A program made the translations under genes and the position numbers. Positions 53,965-63,797 of a stretch of 64,000 bases of DNA are shown here, one piece after another (the first letter of the stretch is position 1; each line of letters starts with the position of its first letter). The stretch comes from Mayamaea pseudoterrestris (lineage: Eukaryota > Bacillariophyta > Bacillariophyceae > Sellaphorales > Sellaphoraceae): contig BROI01000015.1 in the NCBI GenBank assembly GCA_027923505.1, forward strand, positions 248,001-312,000. Direction: 5' to 3'. The notes beneath the pieces were generated by a model. The model searched no databases. It worked only from the letters and a program-made list of their open reading frames with translations, and was not told where the DNA came from.

Positions 53965-54442
53965 TGCCAAGTTGGTGGTGGGAACAGTATACCATTGAAA
54001 CATCTATGCATACAAGTTTAATAATAAATCAATGAAACTTAAACTGATCTTTTATATGCATGTATGCCCATGACAACTGCTATCTTGGTGGGATGCTACT
54101 TTTGCTGAGCCACGTACCGTATGGTTAAAACGGGTAAGCAACATTGTCCATATTTCCCACGGGGTGCCCACGGGGCGTCCGCAAGAACTTGCAAAGCTAC
54201 TCGAGCGAACATCCTCGGCGGGTGGAGGAAAAATTACTGGGCGAATGGTGCGCGAGTCTTTGGAGTGCAGGAAGAGGACTGTGGACGCGTGGGTGACAAA
54301 GCGCTTACACAAGTTGTGCCAAAAAGTTTGACACAAGTTTAACTAATTCTTGTTGCTTTTATGTCAATATTTACTTAATGCTAGCTAGCGATTGAAAGCT
54401 GACATAAAAATCTAAATCGATAAATAATAGATGCTGCAATGG
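53965..54442. other. Intergenic, nothing firm
   Basis: A plus-strand stretch at about 54,215-54,335 reads GGGKITGRMVRESLECRKR and KRLHKLCQKV before a stop. It could be the end of a small gene or a relic, but there is no start or family to support it. The rest is 3' flank of two convergent genes. Confidence 0.35.
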
Positions 54443-56992
54443 TCATGTCGTCATGGTCATTGATGCAAAGTCTATCGTTGGTGGAGCAACATGTTCCTCA
54501 GGTTCATGCCATACCGACTGGGTTATTAAACCTTTGTCGTTCGTCGTGTAAGTTGTTATTGAAACAGAGCCAACAACGGATTCATTGAGCACTGATTGGC
54601 ACCTGCCGTTCGACCAAAGTCCTTCCTCGATAACTACGCCAGCGGCATCTCGCTTCACTCCTACGCCGTGGAACAATCCTTTCTCAAATTCGCCCTCGTA
54701 CGAGAGTTGTTCCCCAGTATGCTCCCGCCAGCTGAGAATTCCTTTGCCATGGTACTTGCCACTATCCCATTCACCCTCGTACAAGCCGCTGCCGTGTTCA
54801 AAGACGAATTTGCCGTGCCCCGAGCGAGCCCCTTCCGCAAACGAGCCTTCGTACCGATCGCCCGATGGATACACAAACACACCGTGACCATGCCGCAAGT
54901 CATTCAAGTAGTTGCCGACAAATGTTCGACCATCATTCCAAACATACCGTCCAGGCCCATGTCGCAGGTTCTTGTGGTACTCTCCTTCGTGAAAATCGCC
55001 TTGAGGAGTGAATAAACATCTGCCGTGGCCCTCTTTGTCGCCATTCGCCCAGAAGCCTTCATAAATCCGTTTGTCGCCGACGTAAACCATGCGCCCTACT
55101 CCATGGGGCAGCCGCGTCTGCTTGGCAACAATCCCAGTGAATTTGCCCGAGTCGCCTTGCGAGTCCGTCACAAGTTCGTCAACGACTGCTTCGCATGCGA
55201 TGTCGGGTAAAGCGTCATCTTTTCCAACCTCGCCAGGGTTCCAAGCTCGAAGCAACGTAGCAGGCGAAATGGTGTCGCTGATACTTGTCTCTGTGGGTGT
55301 CGTTGTAGATGTCGGTTCCGCTTTTGGTTGTTGGTCATCTGACTCCAACGGCGCGTCGCTCTTGATGGAATTCATCATCGCCTGGAGCGAGTTTTTAGTT
55401 GGTTCGTCCGCACTGTCCTCATCATCGCCAGTAACAGCTACTTCTGCAAGCAACACTTTGCCTTGACTATCAGCTCGTTGCCCACTTATCCACTCGCCAT
55501 CGTAAACGACGATGCCCGATGCACTCGTCTCAATACCATGGCCATGCGCCACACCTGCCTCAAAATGTCCAGCGTATGTACCACCATCTCGTTGCACCAG
55601 TGTACCAAGACCGCAATATAAGCCATTCTTCCATTCGCCTTCATACACTGACCCGTCAGCAAAGACGAAGCGCCCACGACCATCACGCTTCCCTTGCTCA
55701 AAATTGCCTTCATAAAAGTCGTCATTCGGATACATGAACCGACCATGTCCATGACGAAGATTTTGACAAAACTCGCCTTGGTAGTGCCGTCCATCTGCCC
55801 AAACATACTGCCCCTGTCCGTGCCGATGGCCATGATCGAATTCGCCGTTGTAAACGTCACCGTTTTGCCATTCGAGTCGCCCTTGGCCATGCAAGTGTCC
55901 GGGCGCAGCAAAGCAACCATCATATGATTTAATAGGTCCTTGCTTGTAGTCAAGCGATCCACTTCCAACAGGACAAAGTTGAATGCTGTCCCAGAGGCCT
56001 CTATACAACGCCAAGTCGCCCGTCTGCAAGTCATGCCAATCTTGATTTTGAACGACGATAATGTTGCTCGGTGCCTTGTTGCTGTTGCCTTCGCCTAAAG
56101 TCGTTCCGTTGTATGCAGTCTTCTTCTTTACTGGCTGCCCATCTCGCCATTCGCCATCATGCTGAACTGCTCCGTCGATGGAACCGCCAAATAGCTTGCC
56201 AATGCCATGTGGCTTGCCGTCGTGAAAGTTACCAGTGTAAATGTAGTCGCAACCATCCTGCTGATACTTGTAAACGCCTTTGCCATGATAGACTCCATTG
56301 CGCCATTCTCCTTCATATGAAACAGTCGGAGTAAAGTATGTACCGTAGCCAGAACGATGGTTTCGTTCAAAACTTCCCTGGTAGAGTGCACCGTCAGCCC
56401 AAGCAAAGCTTCCCTGCCCGTGTCGCAAGTCACGTTCATATTGGCCTGTATATTGATGACCACTTTGCTTCCACTTCATTACTCCAGTACCATGTCGAAG
56501 ACTTTGCTGAACGGATCCGTGGTAAACGTCGCCGTTGCGGTAAAGCAAGTGAGCGTCCTCGCCGTCCCAGTGACCATTGCGCCACGGTCCAGTATACTCT
56601 AGTGGAAGCATGGACGTGTCAGCTGCATTGGTTGTCGAGCTTTTATTGTCGTCGTGCTCGTTTTCTTGCTCTTGGTAGACCATGGTGCCGGTAGCCGATT
56701 CTCTCTCCGTGTTGCTATCGTCGAAACCATCGGCATTCGTCAAGGAAAGCTGATCTGTGTGAGGCAGCAGGAGCGACGTGGAAGAATCATTCTCAGGTTC
56801 GTTCGTCGCAATCACTGGTCCCGTGTACTTTCCTGTCCGACCAAGAGCATCTTTCAAGATCATTTCCGAAACTATTCGAAGAGTCATTGAGCTTGCCGCG
56901 TCTTTTGGGTTGTCGTCAGTGCAAGTCTCTTGCTGCTCCTCATGCAGTGGTGGCAGAATGGATGGAGCTTCCTGTTCGTCAGATGACATCAT
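54443..56992 (-). CDS. MORN-repeat protein 1 (849 aa, three MORN clusters)
   Basis: Most of the protein is MORN repeats (YxGxxxxGxxHGxGxxxx). Cluster one covers about 125-280 (YTGPWRNGHWDGEDAHL to YTGNFHDGKPHGIGKL), cluster two about 340-500 (YDGCFAAPGHLHGQGRL to YDGEW), and cluster three about 625-800 (YEGFWANGDKEGHGRC to YEGEFEKGLFHGVGV). Between clusters two and three lies an acidic linker (DDEDSADEP). The first 110 residues are polar and disordered. MORN repeats form an elongated beta sheet used for membrane attachment and protein scaffolding; no catalytic domain is fused. Start: MMSSDEQEAP at 56,992; an ATG at 57,052 is in frame but gives an unlikely leader. It is divergent from a second MORN gene. 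Confidence 0.85.
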   Translation of the reverse strand: MMSSDEQEAPSILPPLHEEQQETCTDDNPKDAASSMTLRIVSEMILKDALGRTGKYTGPVIATNEPENDSSTSLLLPHTDQLSLTNADGFDDSNTERESATGTMVYQEQENEHDDNKSSTTNAADTSMLPLEYTGPWRNGHWDGEDAHLLYRNGDVYHGSVQQSLRHGTGVMKWKQSGHQYTGQYERDLRHGQGSFAWADGALYQGSFERNHRSGYGTYFTPTVSYEGEWRNGVYHGKGVYKYQQDGCDYIYTGNFHDGKPHGIGKLFGGSIDGAVQHDGEWRDGQPVKKKTAYNGTTLGEGNSNKAPSNIIVVQNQDWHDLQTGDLALYRGLWDSIQLCPVGSGSLDYKQGPIKSYDGCFAAPGHLHGQGRLEWQNGDVYNGEFDHGHRHGQGQYVWADGRHYQGEFCQNLRHGHGRFMYPNDDFYEGNFEQGKRDGRGRFVFADGSVYEGEWKNGLYCGLGTLVQRDGGTYAGHFEAGVAHGHGIETSASGIVVYDGEWISGQRADSQGKVLLAEVAVTGDDEDSADEPTKNSLQAMMNSIKSDAPLESDDQQPKAEPTSTTTPTETSISDTISPATLLRAWNPGEVGKDDALPDIACEAVVDELVTDSQGDSGKFTGIVAKQTRLPHGVGRMVYVGDKRIYEGFWANGDKEGHGRCLFTPQGDFHEGEYHKNLRHGPGRYVWNDGRTFVGNYLNDLRHGHGVFVYPSGDRYEGSFAEGARSGHGKFVFEHGSGLYEGEWDSGKYHGKGILSWREHTGEQLSYEGEFEKGLFHGVGVKRDAAGVVIEEGLWSNGRCQSVLNESVVGSVSITTYTTNDKGLITQSVWHEPEEHVAPPTIDFASMTMTT

Positions 56993-57667
56993 GATTCCGT
57001 AATAGATGACGGTATGAAAGTTACTGATGAACTTGATGTTACACTGATGCAAACGGAGAGACTTGCTGCCGCCGCCGCTTTATTTTCTTGTGAATGGCGA
57101 TGGATGAATCGAACGAGGCGCGACGGCGCGGCAAAATGACGAATGTCGCAGCACGACTCATTGAAGTGGATGGGTCATTTCGGAGTCTCGTTTGTACACT
57201 CTGCTTCATAGTTATGAAACTGGCACTTTCCCATGTCGCGGATCCACTCTTGCCTCGTGCTTGCTTGCACGGCAGGTCAATGGTGCGAGTTGCGAGTATA
57301 TTATGCAGTATATAGCAACCAAAGGACGATTGTCTTGCTTGCAAGCCTGCTCGCTTATCAAAATCTACCAACTATTGATGCTGCTTGAACAAATTGTTGA
57401 CTGCTGCTTTTTCATCGCTTGATATTTCTAAATTTCTAAAGGATTTGCCGGAGAAAGTCGGCAAACAAATCGATCCAATTTCGCTGTCAATTGTCGCGCA
57501 TTTAAACGTGTTACAAACGTTCAACTGGATCAAAAAGTCGAAAATTCTTACTTGGTGTCCTCACCTACCGATTCGCGTACACAATCTCCGGTCCTGCTTG
57601 ACTTTACAAGCAGCATTTGTTTCGCCACGCCGTCACGGAACAACATCCCATTGCCCCTTTAAGAATC
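56993..57667. other. Divergent intergenic region between the two MORN genes
   Basis: About 675 bp. A short open frame on each strand near 57.04-57.37 kb has no pattern. Both MORN genes must be promoted from here. Confidence 0.45.
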
Positions 57668-60208
57668 ATGTCCTCTACCGATGATAGTATGACAATGAGT
57701 CCGCAAGTCACAGAAGCTGCAGAAGACTATTCTTCGCCTGCTCCAGCTGCATCACCATCGATGGAAGATCCAAACGTTCTCTCGTCGGTTCTTCAGGATG
57801 CTTTGGGAATTACTCCAACAGGCACTTGTCTTCGACACCCTAATTGTCCAGTCATGATGCTTGATGGACAACGCATCATGAGCTGTCGGGTTTGCTTTAG
57901 CGAGGAAAAGAGTGTAGGAATAACGCAACGAAAGTCTTTTTCAGCCGTTGTTCATCAGTTGCAGCGCATGAAACCAGAGTCGCAAACTTCCTTGGTGTCA
58001 ACCGACTCGACGGAAGGAGCAAGCATGGAAGTCACGGCAGAAGCAGCTGCAACGCAAATTCATCCAGCGACAACAAACGCATCATCATCGTCAACAAATG
58101 CGGATACAAGCAGTACACTTGCCTTTCAGCAACCGCAGGCGCTTGAATCCATCATGAAACGTCTTTCACAGGTGCAAAACTGGATGCTTCGTCAGAAGGA
58201 AAAAGAAGTCATGAGTCTGCAGCTGACGATTCATCGCTTGGAGCAAAGACTCAAGGATTCTGAAACGACGGTTGACGAGCAAAAGCAAACCATCAAGGCT
58301 TTGCGCAAGACTATTCAGCAAGACTTGAAAATTATCAAGACCATGGCAACGCAAAAGGAAAAGGAACTGGAAGCGTCTGGACACTCGAGAACATCCACCA
58401 CCGGCATTGCCTTGCAAACGACGGGAACGGATGCAAAGAAGGCTCCTAGAGCGCCAGCTGGAGTCGCAAAGAAGACGTTGCTTGGGCAGGACGACGAAGA
58501 CGAGCAGGACGAGGATGTTTCCGAGTCGGAACTCTACTCGCCTATTCGCAAAGACAGGGACAGTAGTAAGAATCGCTCAACATTGACATCGCCACCAGAA
58601 CTTGGGTCGCCGTCCAACTCAACGAGTGTTGCTCGCTCCTACGCGACATCACCACCCAAGACGAGCGTAACGCAACGTCCAGGACTAGGAGCTGCCGCAG
58701 CAGCCATGTCGGGCAATGCATCCGGAGGAGGAGAGTCATCCATGCTTGAGCGCCGACGAGGTCGCAAGAATTTGCTGGAACGCACGCCGTCAACGCTGAG
58801 TCTGGATGCAAGCGTCACAATTCCCGAGGAGATTGGTGATCAAGATGAAGATGACGAGGAACTCTTGGCCAAGCTGCAGGAGCAAGTCGTAATGCTTGAT
58901 GACGATGATGACGACATGGATGACGAAGATAGTAGCGTGGATAGTCAAGAAAATAGCATTTTCGCACCGCCGCAGCGATCCGAGTACTGGACGGACGCGG
59001 ACATGAGCATGGCGAGTGATCCGAGCAAGATTTTTGCCAGCTTTCGAGGTGGATTGCTTGACATTCCGAAATCACCTCCTCCGAATAGACACGACAAGCG
59101 CGCGCCCAAGAAGAAGCTGCAAATTCAAATTGACAATCGCGAGAGAGGTATATTGCGAATTCCTTCCATGCGCACTGTTGTTCGAAGCAATAGTGGCATG
59201 AGCGATGCGACTGGAGTGTCCTTGCACAACGGCATTCCGATTGGTTTGATGTCGTCCGTTCTTCAAGCGACGCCGTTTGATTCGCAGTCCGATTTTTCAC
59301 AAAGCCCCGCTTCAACCGCAGGCAACGACGGCCCGCTTGCCATACATGGCAGTGCCCAGCGTTCCAATCATGCAAATCGCGGACCGCCGTCTGTGTTGAA
59401 TGTGCCAATGTTTAAGGGTTTGGACGATGATTCGCCTCAACGCATGAGCGCCGGAGGTGGCACGCATTTCATGCGAGACGACAGCGGCATGACTGGAACC
59501 TATTCTATTGAATCTTTGGAGACGTATCAGCAAGAGAGCGAGAGATCGTTGGTCGATACTAAGGCTTCAGCGACAGCCGTAGCTGCAAGTAAGCTTCTAG
59601 GTAAGCCTAAACACGATGACAAGGAACTATTCACCGTCAATCGTGAAAGCTGTCAGGACAAATATGGTGATCCGGGTATGTACACTGGAACAATATTGGC
59701 GACAGAAGGGTTGCCACACGGTAGAGGTACCATGAACTATGAATCTGGACGCGTATACGACGGCGAGTGGCTCACGGGTCACTGGAACGGCAAGGGGAAG
59801 CTGCTTAACCCCAACGGTGACGTTTATGAAGGCGAGTTTGTTTTCGATGCTCGGCATGGACATGGTGTCTATAAATGGGACAATGGCGACGTTTACGTTG
59901 GGCACTTTTCGCAAGACAAACGCCATGGCAAAGGAAAGTTCAGCTTCCACAATGGCAATGTGTACGAAGGAGAGTTTGTCGACGGCATGTTTGAAGGCTT
60001 TGGCAAGTATTCGTTTGCCGATGGCTACTATGAAGGCGACTGGAAGCAAGGGAGATACGATGGAAACGGCGAGCTGCGGTACACGAGTGGAGGCAAATAC
60101 ACTGGCGAATTCCGAAACTCGGTTGCACACGGATTTGGAATGGAAATTAGCCCTAGTGGTAAGACACGACGAGGCGTTTGGCAGGAGGGTAAGCCGGTAA
60201 ATTTTTAA
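57668..60208 (+). CDS. MORN-repeat protein 2 with N-terminal Cys/His motif and coiled coil (846 aa)
   Basis: Order: a metal-binding-like motif at about 56-84 (CLRHPNCPVMM...MSCRVCF, C-x2-HP...C-x2-C), a pattern often seen in diatom proteins; a coiled coil at about 170-240 (LRQKEKEVMSLQLTIHRLEQ onward); a long serine- and acid-rich disordered region to about 655 with a run of seven Asp; then eight or so MORN repeats to the C terminus (YTGTILATEGLPHGRG, YDGEWLTGHWNGKG, YEGEFVFDARHGHGV, YVGHFSQDKRHGKG, YEGEFVDGMFEGFG, YEGDWKQGRYDGNG, YTGEFRNSVAHGFG). The start at 57,668 (MSSTDDSMTM) is preferred to 57,617. A scaffold role is inferred from the repeats. The stop lies 46 bp from the stop of the convergent coiled-coil gene. 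Confidence 0.85.
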   Translation: MSSTDDSMTMSPQVTEAAEDYSSPAPAASPSMEDPNVLSSVLQDALGITPTGTCLRHPNCPVMMLDGQRIMSCRVCFSEEKSVGITQRKSFSAVVHQLQRMKPESQTSLVSTDSTEGASMEVTAEAAATQIHPATTNASSSSTNADTSSTLAFQQPQALESIMKRLSQVQNWMLRQKEKEVMSLQLTIHRLEQRLKDSETTVDEQKQTIKALRKTIQQDLKIIKTMATQKEKELEASGHSRTSTTGIALQTTGTDAKKAPRAPAGVAKKTLLGQDDEDEQDEDVSESELYSPIRKDRDSSKNRSTLTSPPELGSPSNSTSVARSYATSPPKTSVTQRPGLGAAAAAMSGNASGGGESSMLERRRGRKNLLERTPSTLSLDASVTIPEEIGDQDEDDEELLAKLQEQVVMLDDDDDDMDDEDSSVDSQENSIFAPPQRSEYWTDADMSMASDPSKIFASFRGGLLDIPKSPPPNRHDKRAPKKKLQIQIDNRERGILRIPSMRTVVRSNSGMSDATGVSLHNGIPIGLMSSVLQATPFDSQSDFSQSPASTAGNDGPLAIHGSAQRSNHANRGPPSVLNVPMFKGLDDDSPQRMSAGGGTHFMRDDSGMTGTYSIESLETYQQESERSLVDTKASATAVAASKLLGKPKHDDKELFTVNRESCQDKYGDPGMYTGTILATEGLPHGRGTMNYESGRVYDGEWLTGHWNGKGKLLNPNGDVYEGEFVFDARHGHGVYKWDNGDVYVGHFSQDKRHGKGKFSFHNGNVYEGEFVDGMFEGFGKYSFADGYYEGDWKQGRYDGNGELRYTSGGKYTGEFRNSVAHGFGMEISPSGKTRRGVWQEGKPVNF

Positions 60209-60254
60209 CATGCAGTTTCAAATACTGATTAATTCTACTATCGTAATGTTCCAT

Positions 60255-61448
60255 CTAGTTTTCATCGTCGTCCGAGAAGTCATCCAACGAAACACAAAGC
60301 GACGTGCGATCATGAATCGTGTTCTTGAAACCACACACTTCATTATCTGGGGGGATACTTTTTGAAAAGTTTATCAGTGTCGACTTTTCGCCATCAACTG
60401 ACTGAGAGCCGCACTTCGAATGGTCGTCGAGACGACTCGTTAAGCCGGTTTTTGAGGATGTGTCGAAGAAAGCAGTATTACCATATACACGGCTTCGCTC
60501 TGCGACTGTTGGAGGCGCATCCTTTAAATGAGACTGGTTGCAATTGACCGGCGGCTTTGAGTTCATGTTGGTCGTTAGTTTTGGGGATGTACATTTGTTT
60601 AATGGAACAAAGTGTTCCTCCTTCGTTCGACGGCTTGCAGCGATATTCGTACCGGTGGGGTCCTGTCGAAAGGTATCAACGTCATCATAGCTCTTGTCGT
60701 GTGAACAAGTTGGATGCATGAACGATACCGGCTTGCGACGCGGTTTGCAGTCCTCAAAAACCTCTCGCTTTGACGACAATGGGGCACACTCTGTGCTGCC
60801 GCCACTGCACGACCTACCGCGGCATCCCGTTCTCGGCCGTCTGCGGGACACTGTCTGGGATTGAGAGATTGTAGCTCTTCCAATGCGCGAAGAGGTATCG
60901 TCCACGTGCGATGAGCTTCGCGATGATCTTTTCTGGCGACTGGCTCGCGTCTTGATAACTTTTTCATCGGTGCCAGCCGCATCATTCTCGCGACCATGGG
61001 GGAATACGGAATGACCGATCGCATCGTCACCGCATTCAACGATCTCACTCTCATTCGTGTTCTTCCTTTCGACACAGTCTTTAGCGTGAAATGGGCTTCC
61101 CTGTGTTTCAAGACCAGCTGCGTCTTGCAGACGACGGCATTCTCGTCGCATGCTCGCTAGCTGTTTCATTAAATGAGCCTTTTCTCGCTTGCGCGCATCT
61201 ACTTTCTTCTTCAATAAATCAGTTTCTTCTAATAAATCATTTCTGTGCTTCCTTTGCTGTAACTGAATCATCAGAGAACTAAGTTCAGCTTCAAGTGACT
61301 GCTTCATCTCGCGACTGTCGTCTCGTTTTGTTCTAGCCTGCAGCAAGTCTTGCGCAAGCTGCTGAAGCTCTTCTAGCAACGCTTTGGCATAACCATCATC
61401 GTCTAGTGTTTCCTTGACTTCTTCTGTATCTTTTTGAATTCTGCGCAT
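60255..61448 (-). CDS. Hypothetical coiled-coil protein (397 aa)
   Basis: The N-terminal 115 residues form a strong coiled coil (LEELQQLAQDLLQARTKRDD, EAELSSLMIQLQQRKHR, LLKKKVDARKREKAHLMKQL). The rest is polar and basic, rich in S, R, K and T (SRQKRSSRSSSHVDD; RRRPRTGCRGR), with an acidic end (SDDDEN). No family is recognised. The layout, a short N-terminal coiled coil and a long basic disordered tail, is seen in cytoskeleton-associated proteins, but this is only a resemblance. The start at 61,448 (MRRIQKDTEEVKE) opens directly into the coiled coil. Confidence 0.65.
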   Translation of the reverse strand: MRRIQKDTEEVKETLDDDGYAKALLEELQQLAQDLLQARTKRDDSREMKQSLEAELSSLMIQLQQRKHRNDLLEETDLLKKKVDARKREKAHLMKQLASMRRECRRLQDAAGLETQGSPFHAKDCVERKNTNESEIVECGDDAIGHSVFPHGRENDAAGTDEKVIKTRASRQKRSSRSSSHVDDTSSRIGRATISQSQTVSRRRPRTGCRGRSCSGGSTECAPLSSKREVFEDCKPRRKPVSFMHPTCSHDKSYDDVDTFRQDPTGTNIAASRRTKEEHFVPLNKCTSPKLTTNMNSKPPVNCNQSHLKDAPPTVAERSRVYGNTAFFDTSSKTGLTSRLDDHSKCGSQSVDGEKSTLINFSKSIPPDNEVCGFKNTIHDRTSLCVSLDDFSDDDEN

Positions 61449-62328
61449 GATGGCAAAGGACTAGCAAGTGGAGCGTCCTTCCTGTGACGAGGAGCGCCGC
61501 TGTCATACGACGTTGTGATGTATCGTTTGCTAAAGTAACTCCAATGAAAAGTCTAGCTGAAGAAAGCAACAGAGTCCTTTAATCTTTTATACACTAGAGT
61601 ATATGGGAAAGTGTCGGGGAACAGCATCTGTGGAACCAAGACCAACAAGTAGACTCTGCGACAGAAATTTCGGACCGTCACGGCTGTCGCAATTGGTTGC
61701 GGAGCGACATGATTAAGTACCGCAACTAATCTACCGATAAGGGTGTATCAATTATGATACCAGCCAATTTGCTTCATCTTTATAATGAGTAGCAATAACT
61801 TGCTGGGCAATATTTTTGTAAAATGTTGGTGCATGGAATCTAAGAGCGCAGGTTGTTTGTTAAGATACATACAGTAGAAAAATTGCATAGGTAGTGCACA
61901 TGAACAACTTCAAGCTGATTAAACTGCATTGACACTGCCTTTTGAGTCAGCACAGCATTCTTATATATCTGGAAGGAAGGACTTGCACATCAGCAGTGAT
62001 GCAAATGCGTCCAACAATGGCGTCATTTATGATCCCGATTGTGCATTGATCCCACTCGGGCCTCAACTTCAATGCAAGAGCGAGTTTCACGTTCTTGCTG
62101 TATTGATCAGCCAATAACATTGATTGACTAATAGGTTGCCTTCGCAACATTTCTGTAAACTACAAGCTCTTCGTTAAGCCTGGTATCGGAGAATTGGATT
62201 TGTCTACAGCCCTTCGCAGTCGATATGTAAGACGGAAACTTATTGGTCCTTTCGGAGTCGGTCGATGAGATTAACGCACAAAAATCAACCGAAAGCACGA
62301 GTAAGCATCCAGCGACAGCCACATCAAA
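61449..62328. other. Intergenic, about 0.9 kb, nothing supported
   Basis: AT-rich in the middle. Short open frames near 61.93-62.32 kb on both strands overlap each other and have no pattern. No repeat or RNA gene is recognised. Confidence 0.5.
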
Positions 62329-63087
62329 ATGGGTTTATCATCAGTTCAAAACTCTCCTTCGAGATCCAAGCAGTTTGAATTTGGTGCAAGTCTGACCTCG
62401 CTCACAAGCGCAAATAGCCCCATGCCAATCATGCCTCGGCAGACGGTGCAGGCGCCGGTGGAAATTATGGGTTTGGAGCTGTTTCTTGGAGAGGCCGAAG
62501 ATGATAGTGATTGCGATCCAGACTCGGGCAGCGAGAGTTCGTCCGACTATGACTCGTACGCTCCAGATTCTGTCGACCTCATGAAGCGAGCGCGAGGAGT
62601 CAGCAGTAGGAAGAAGGAGGAACGTGACGAAGAAATGAATAAAGTGATCAACTCTGCCACTCAAGAGCCTTTGACTCGCTCTCGAGTTTTGCGTCGCGAT
62701 TCTATCGATGATGACAGCCTGTACTCTTCGTTTGCCAATGACTCGCTGGATCTCCACCATCAGCGAACCGCAACGCTTGCTCATGACGAGGACGACATTT
62801 CGGACAGCAATAGCAGCGAGTATGAAGACGATTTGGAGGACAGTCTACACTATGGATTCAAGAATCATCGTCTTTCCAAAAGCGACAGTGCGGACGTGTC
62901 GGTGCTCGATAAAGCTCCCCGACGCAACTCGGTGCAATCGGGCAGCGACTACCATCCTTCCAAGGCCATGTACGACGACAAGATGAAGCGACGATCGTCC
63001 ATGGACAATGGTAACATGGTTGTCTTTTCGCCAGATGTTATGATTACTCAACACATTAACAACGGCGGAGCCAACGCGGCGGCGTAA
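62329..63087 (+). CDS. Hypothetical acidic, Ser-rich protein (252 aa)
   Basis: Starts MGLSSVQNSPSRSKQFEFG. It is rich in D, S and E (AEDDSDCDPDSGSESSSDYD; DEDDISDSNSSEYEDDLED) with several basic/phospho-site-like pieces (LRRDSIDDDS, APRRNSVQSG, MKRRSSMDNG), each an R-R-x-S pattern that fits basophilic kinases. No domain is recognised. SLYSSFANDSL recalls the repeat motif of the 40.7-kb protein, but one copy is not enough to claim kinship. A glycine follows the start methionine; the sequence after it (GLSSVQNS) could permit N-myristoylation, which is speculative. Confidence 0.6.
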   Translation: MGLSSVQNSPSRSKQFEFGASLTSLTSANSPMPIMPRQTVQAPVEIMGLELFLGEAEDDSDCDPDSGSESSSDYDSYAPDSVDLMKRARGVSSRKKEERDEEMNKVINSATQEPLTRSRVLRRDSIDDDSLYSSFANDSLDLHHQRTATLAHDEDDISDSNSSEYEDDLEDSLHYGFKNHRLSKSDSADVSVLDKAPRRNSVQSGSDYHPSKAMYDDKMKRRSSMDNGNMVVFSPDVMITQHINNGGANAAA

Positions 63088-63197
63088 TTGAGAAGCAAGA
63101 AGCAACGAGACGAGAACAACGCACATATCAAATGATGGTTTGCACGATCGCACGATTGACATTTGACAGCATGGAAAGAAACAGCAGCAGCTGCAGC

Positions 63198-63205
63198 TAC
63201 CGGTA
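63198..63205. promoter_or_regulatory. TACCGGTA palindrome
   Basis: One copy, 110 bp after the stop of the acidic protein and 600 bp before the next start. Confidence 0.3.
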
Positions 63206-63372
63206 CCTACTGGGGTGAGCGTATATAAGTTGATAGTGTTGATAGTCATGTCTAGTGTAATAAACTCCTTACTTTGTTTGTACTTGTAATTGATGTTTCT
63301 CTGCCATCGAAGGAAGAAGCAGCAACAGTTGCGCCGTCACATCCTCATTTTGGCGCTTCGGGCATATATATG

Positions 63373-63670
63373 GATGACGCAGTTTTCACTGGCACTCGTT
63401 TCTTGTTATAGCCTCATGACGCTGTTTTCACTGGCACTCGTTTTATAGTATAGCCTTTTGGCGCAGTTTTCACTGGCACTCGTTTCGCAATATTGCCTCA
63501 TGACGCTGTTTTCACTGGCACTCGTTTCACAAAAAGATTGGTGACGTAGTTTTCACTGGCACTCGTTTCATACTATTGCCTTGTGACGTAGTTTTCACTG
63601 GCACTCGTTTCATACTATTGCCTTATGACGCAGTTTTCACTGGCACTCGTTTCATACTATTGCCTTTGCA
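63373..63670. repeat. 42-bp tandem repeat array 3 (seven units)
   Basis: GTTTTCACTGGCACTCGTTT begins at 63,382, 63,424, 63,466, 63,508, 63,549, 63,591 and 63,633; spacings are 42, 42, 42, 41, 42 and 42 bp. The unit is the reverse complement of arrays 1 and 2. TGACG(T/C) precedes the conserved block in most units. The array ends about 130 bp before the start codon at 63,798, the same distance and relative orientation as array 1 to its gene. Confidence 0.95.
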
Positions 63671-63797
63671 CTACGACAACGTGGGACGAGGTTTCTTCCA
63701 CGGACCATTAGCTTGGATAAAGCAAGCAACGAACGAATCTGGACGAGACAGTTGTCAATCTACAGAAATCAAAGTCGTACAGACGACGATTATAAAC

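Noticed and set aside
55486-56463. Extra open frames inside the MORN genes on both strands
   Set aside because: They are shadow frames of the regular MORN repeat; only one frame gives Y-x-G-x(6)-G-x-G spacing.
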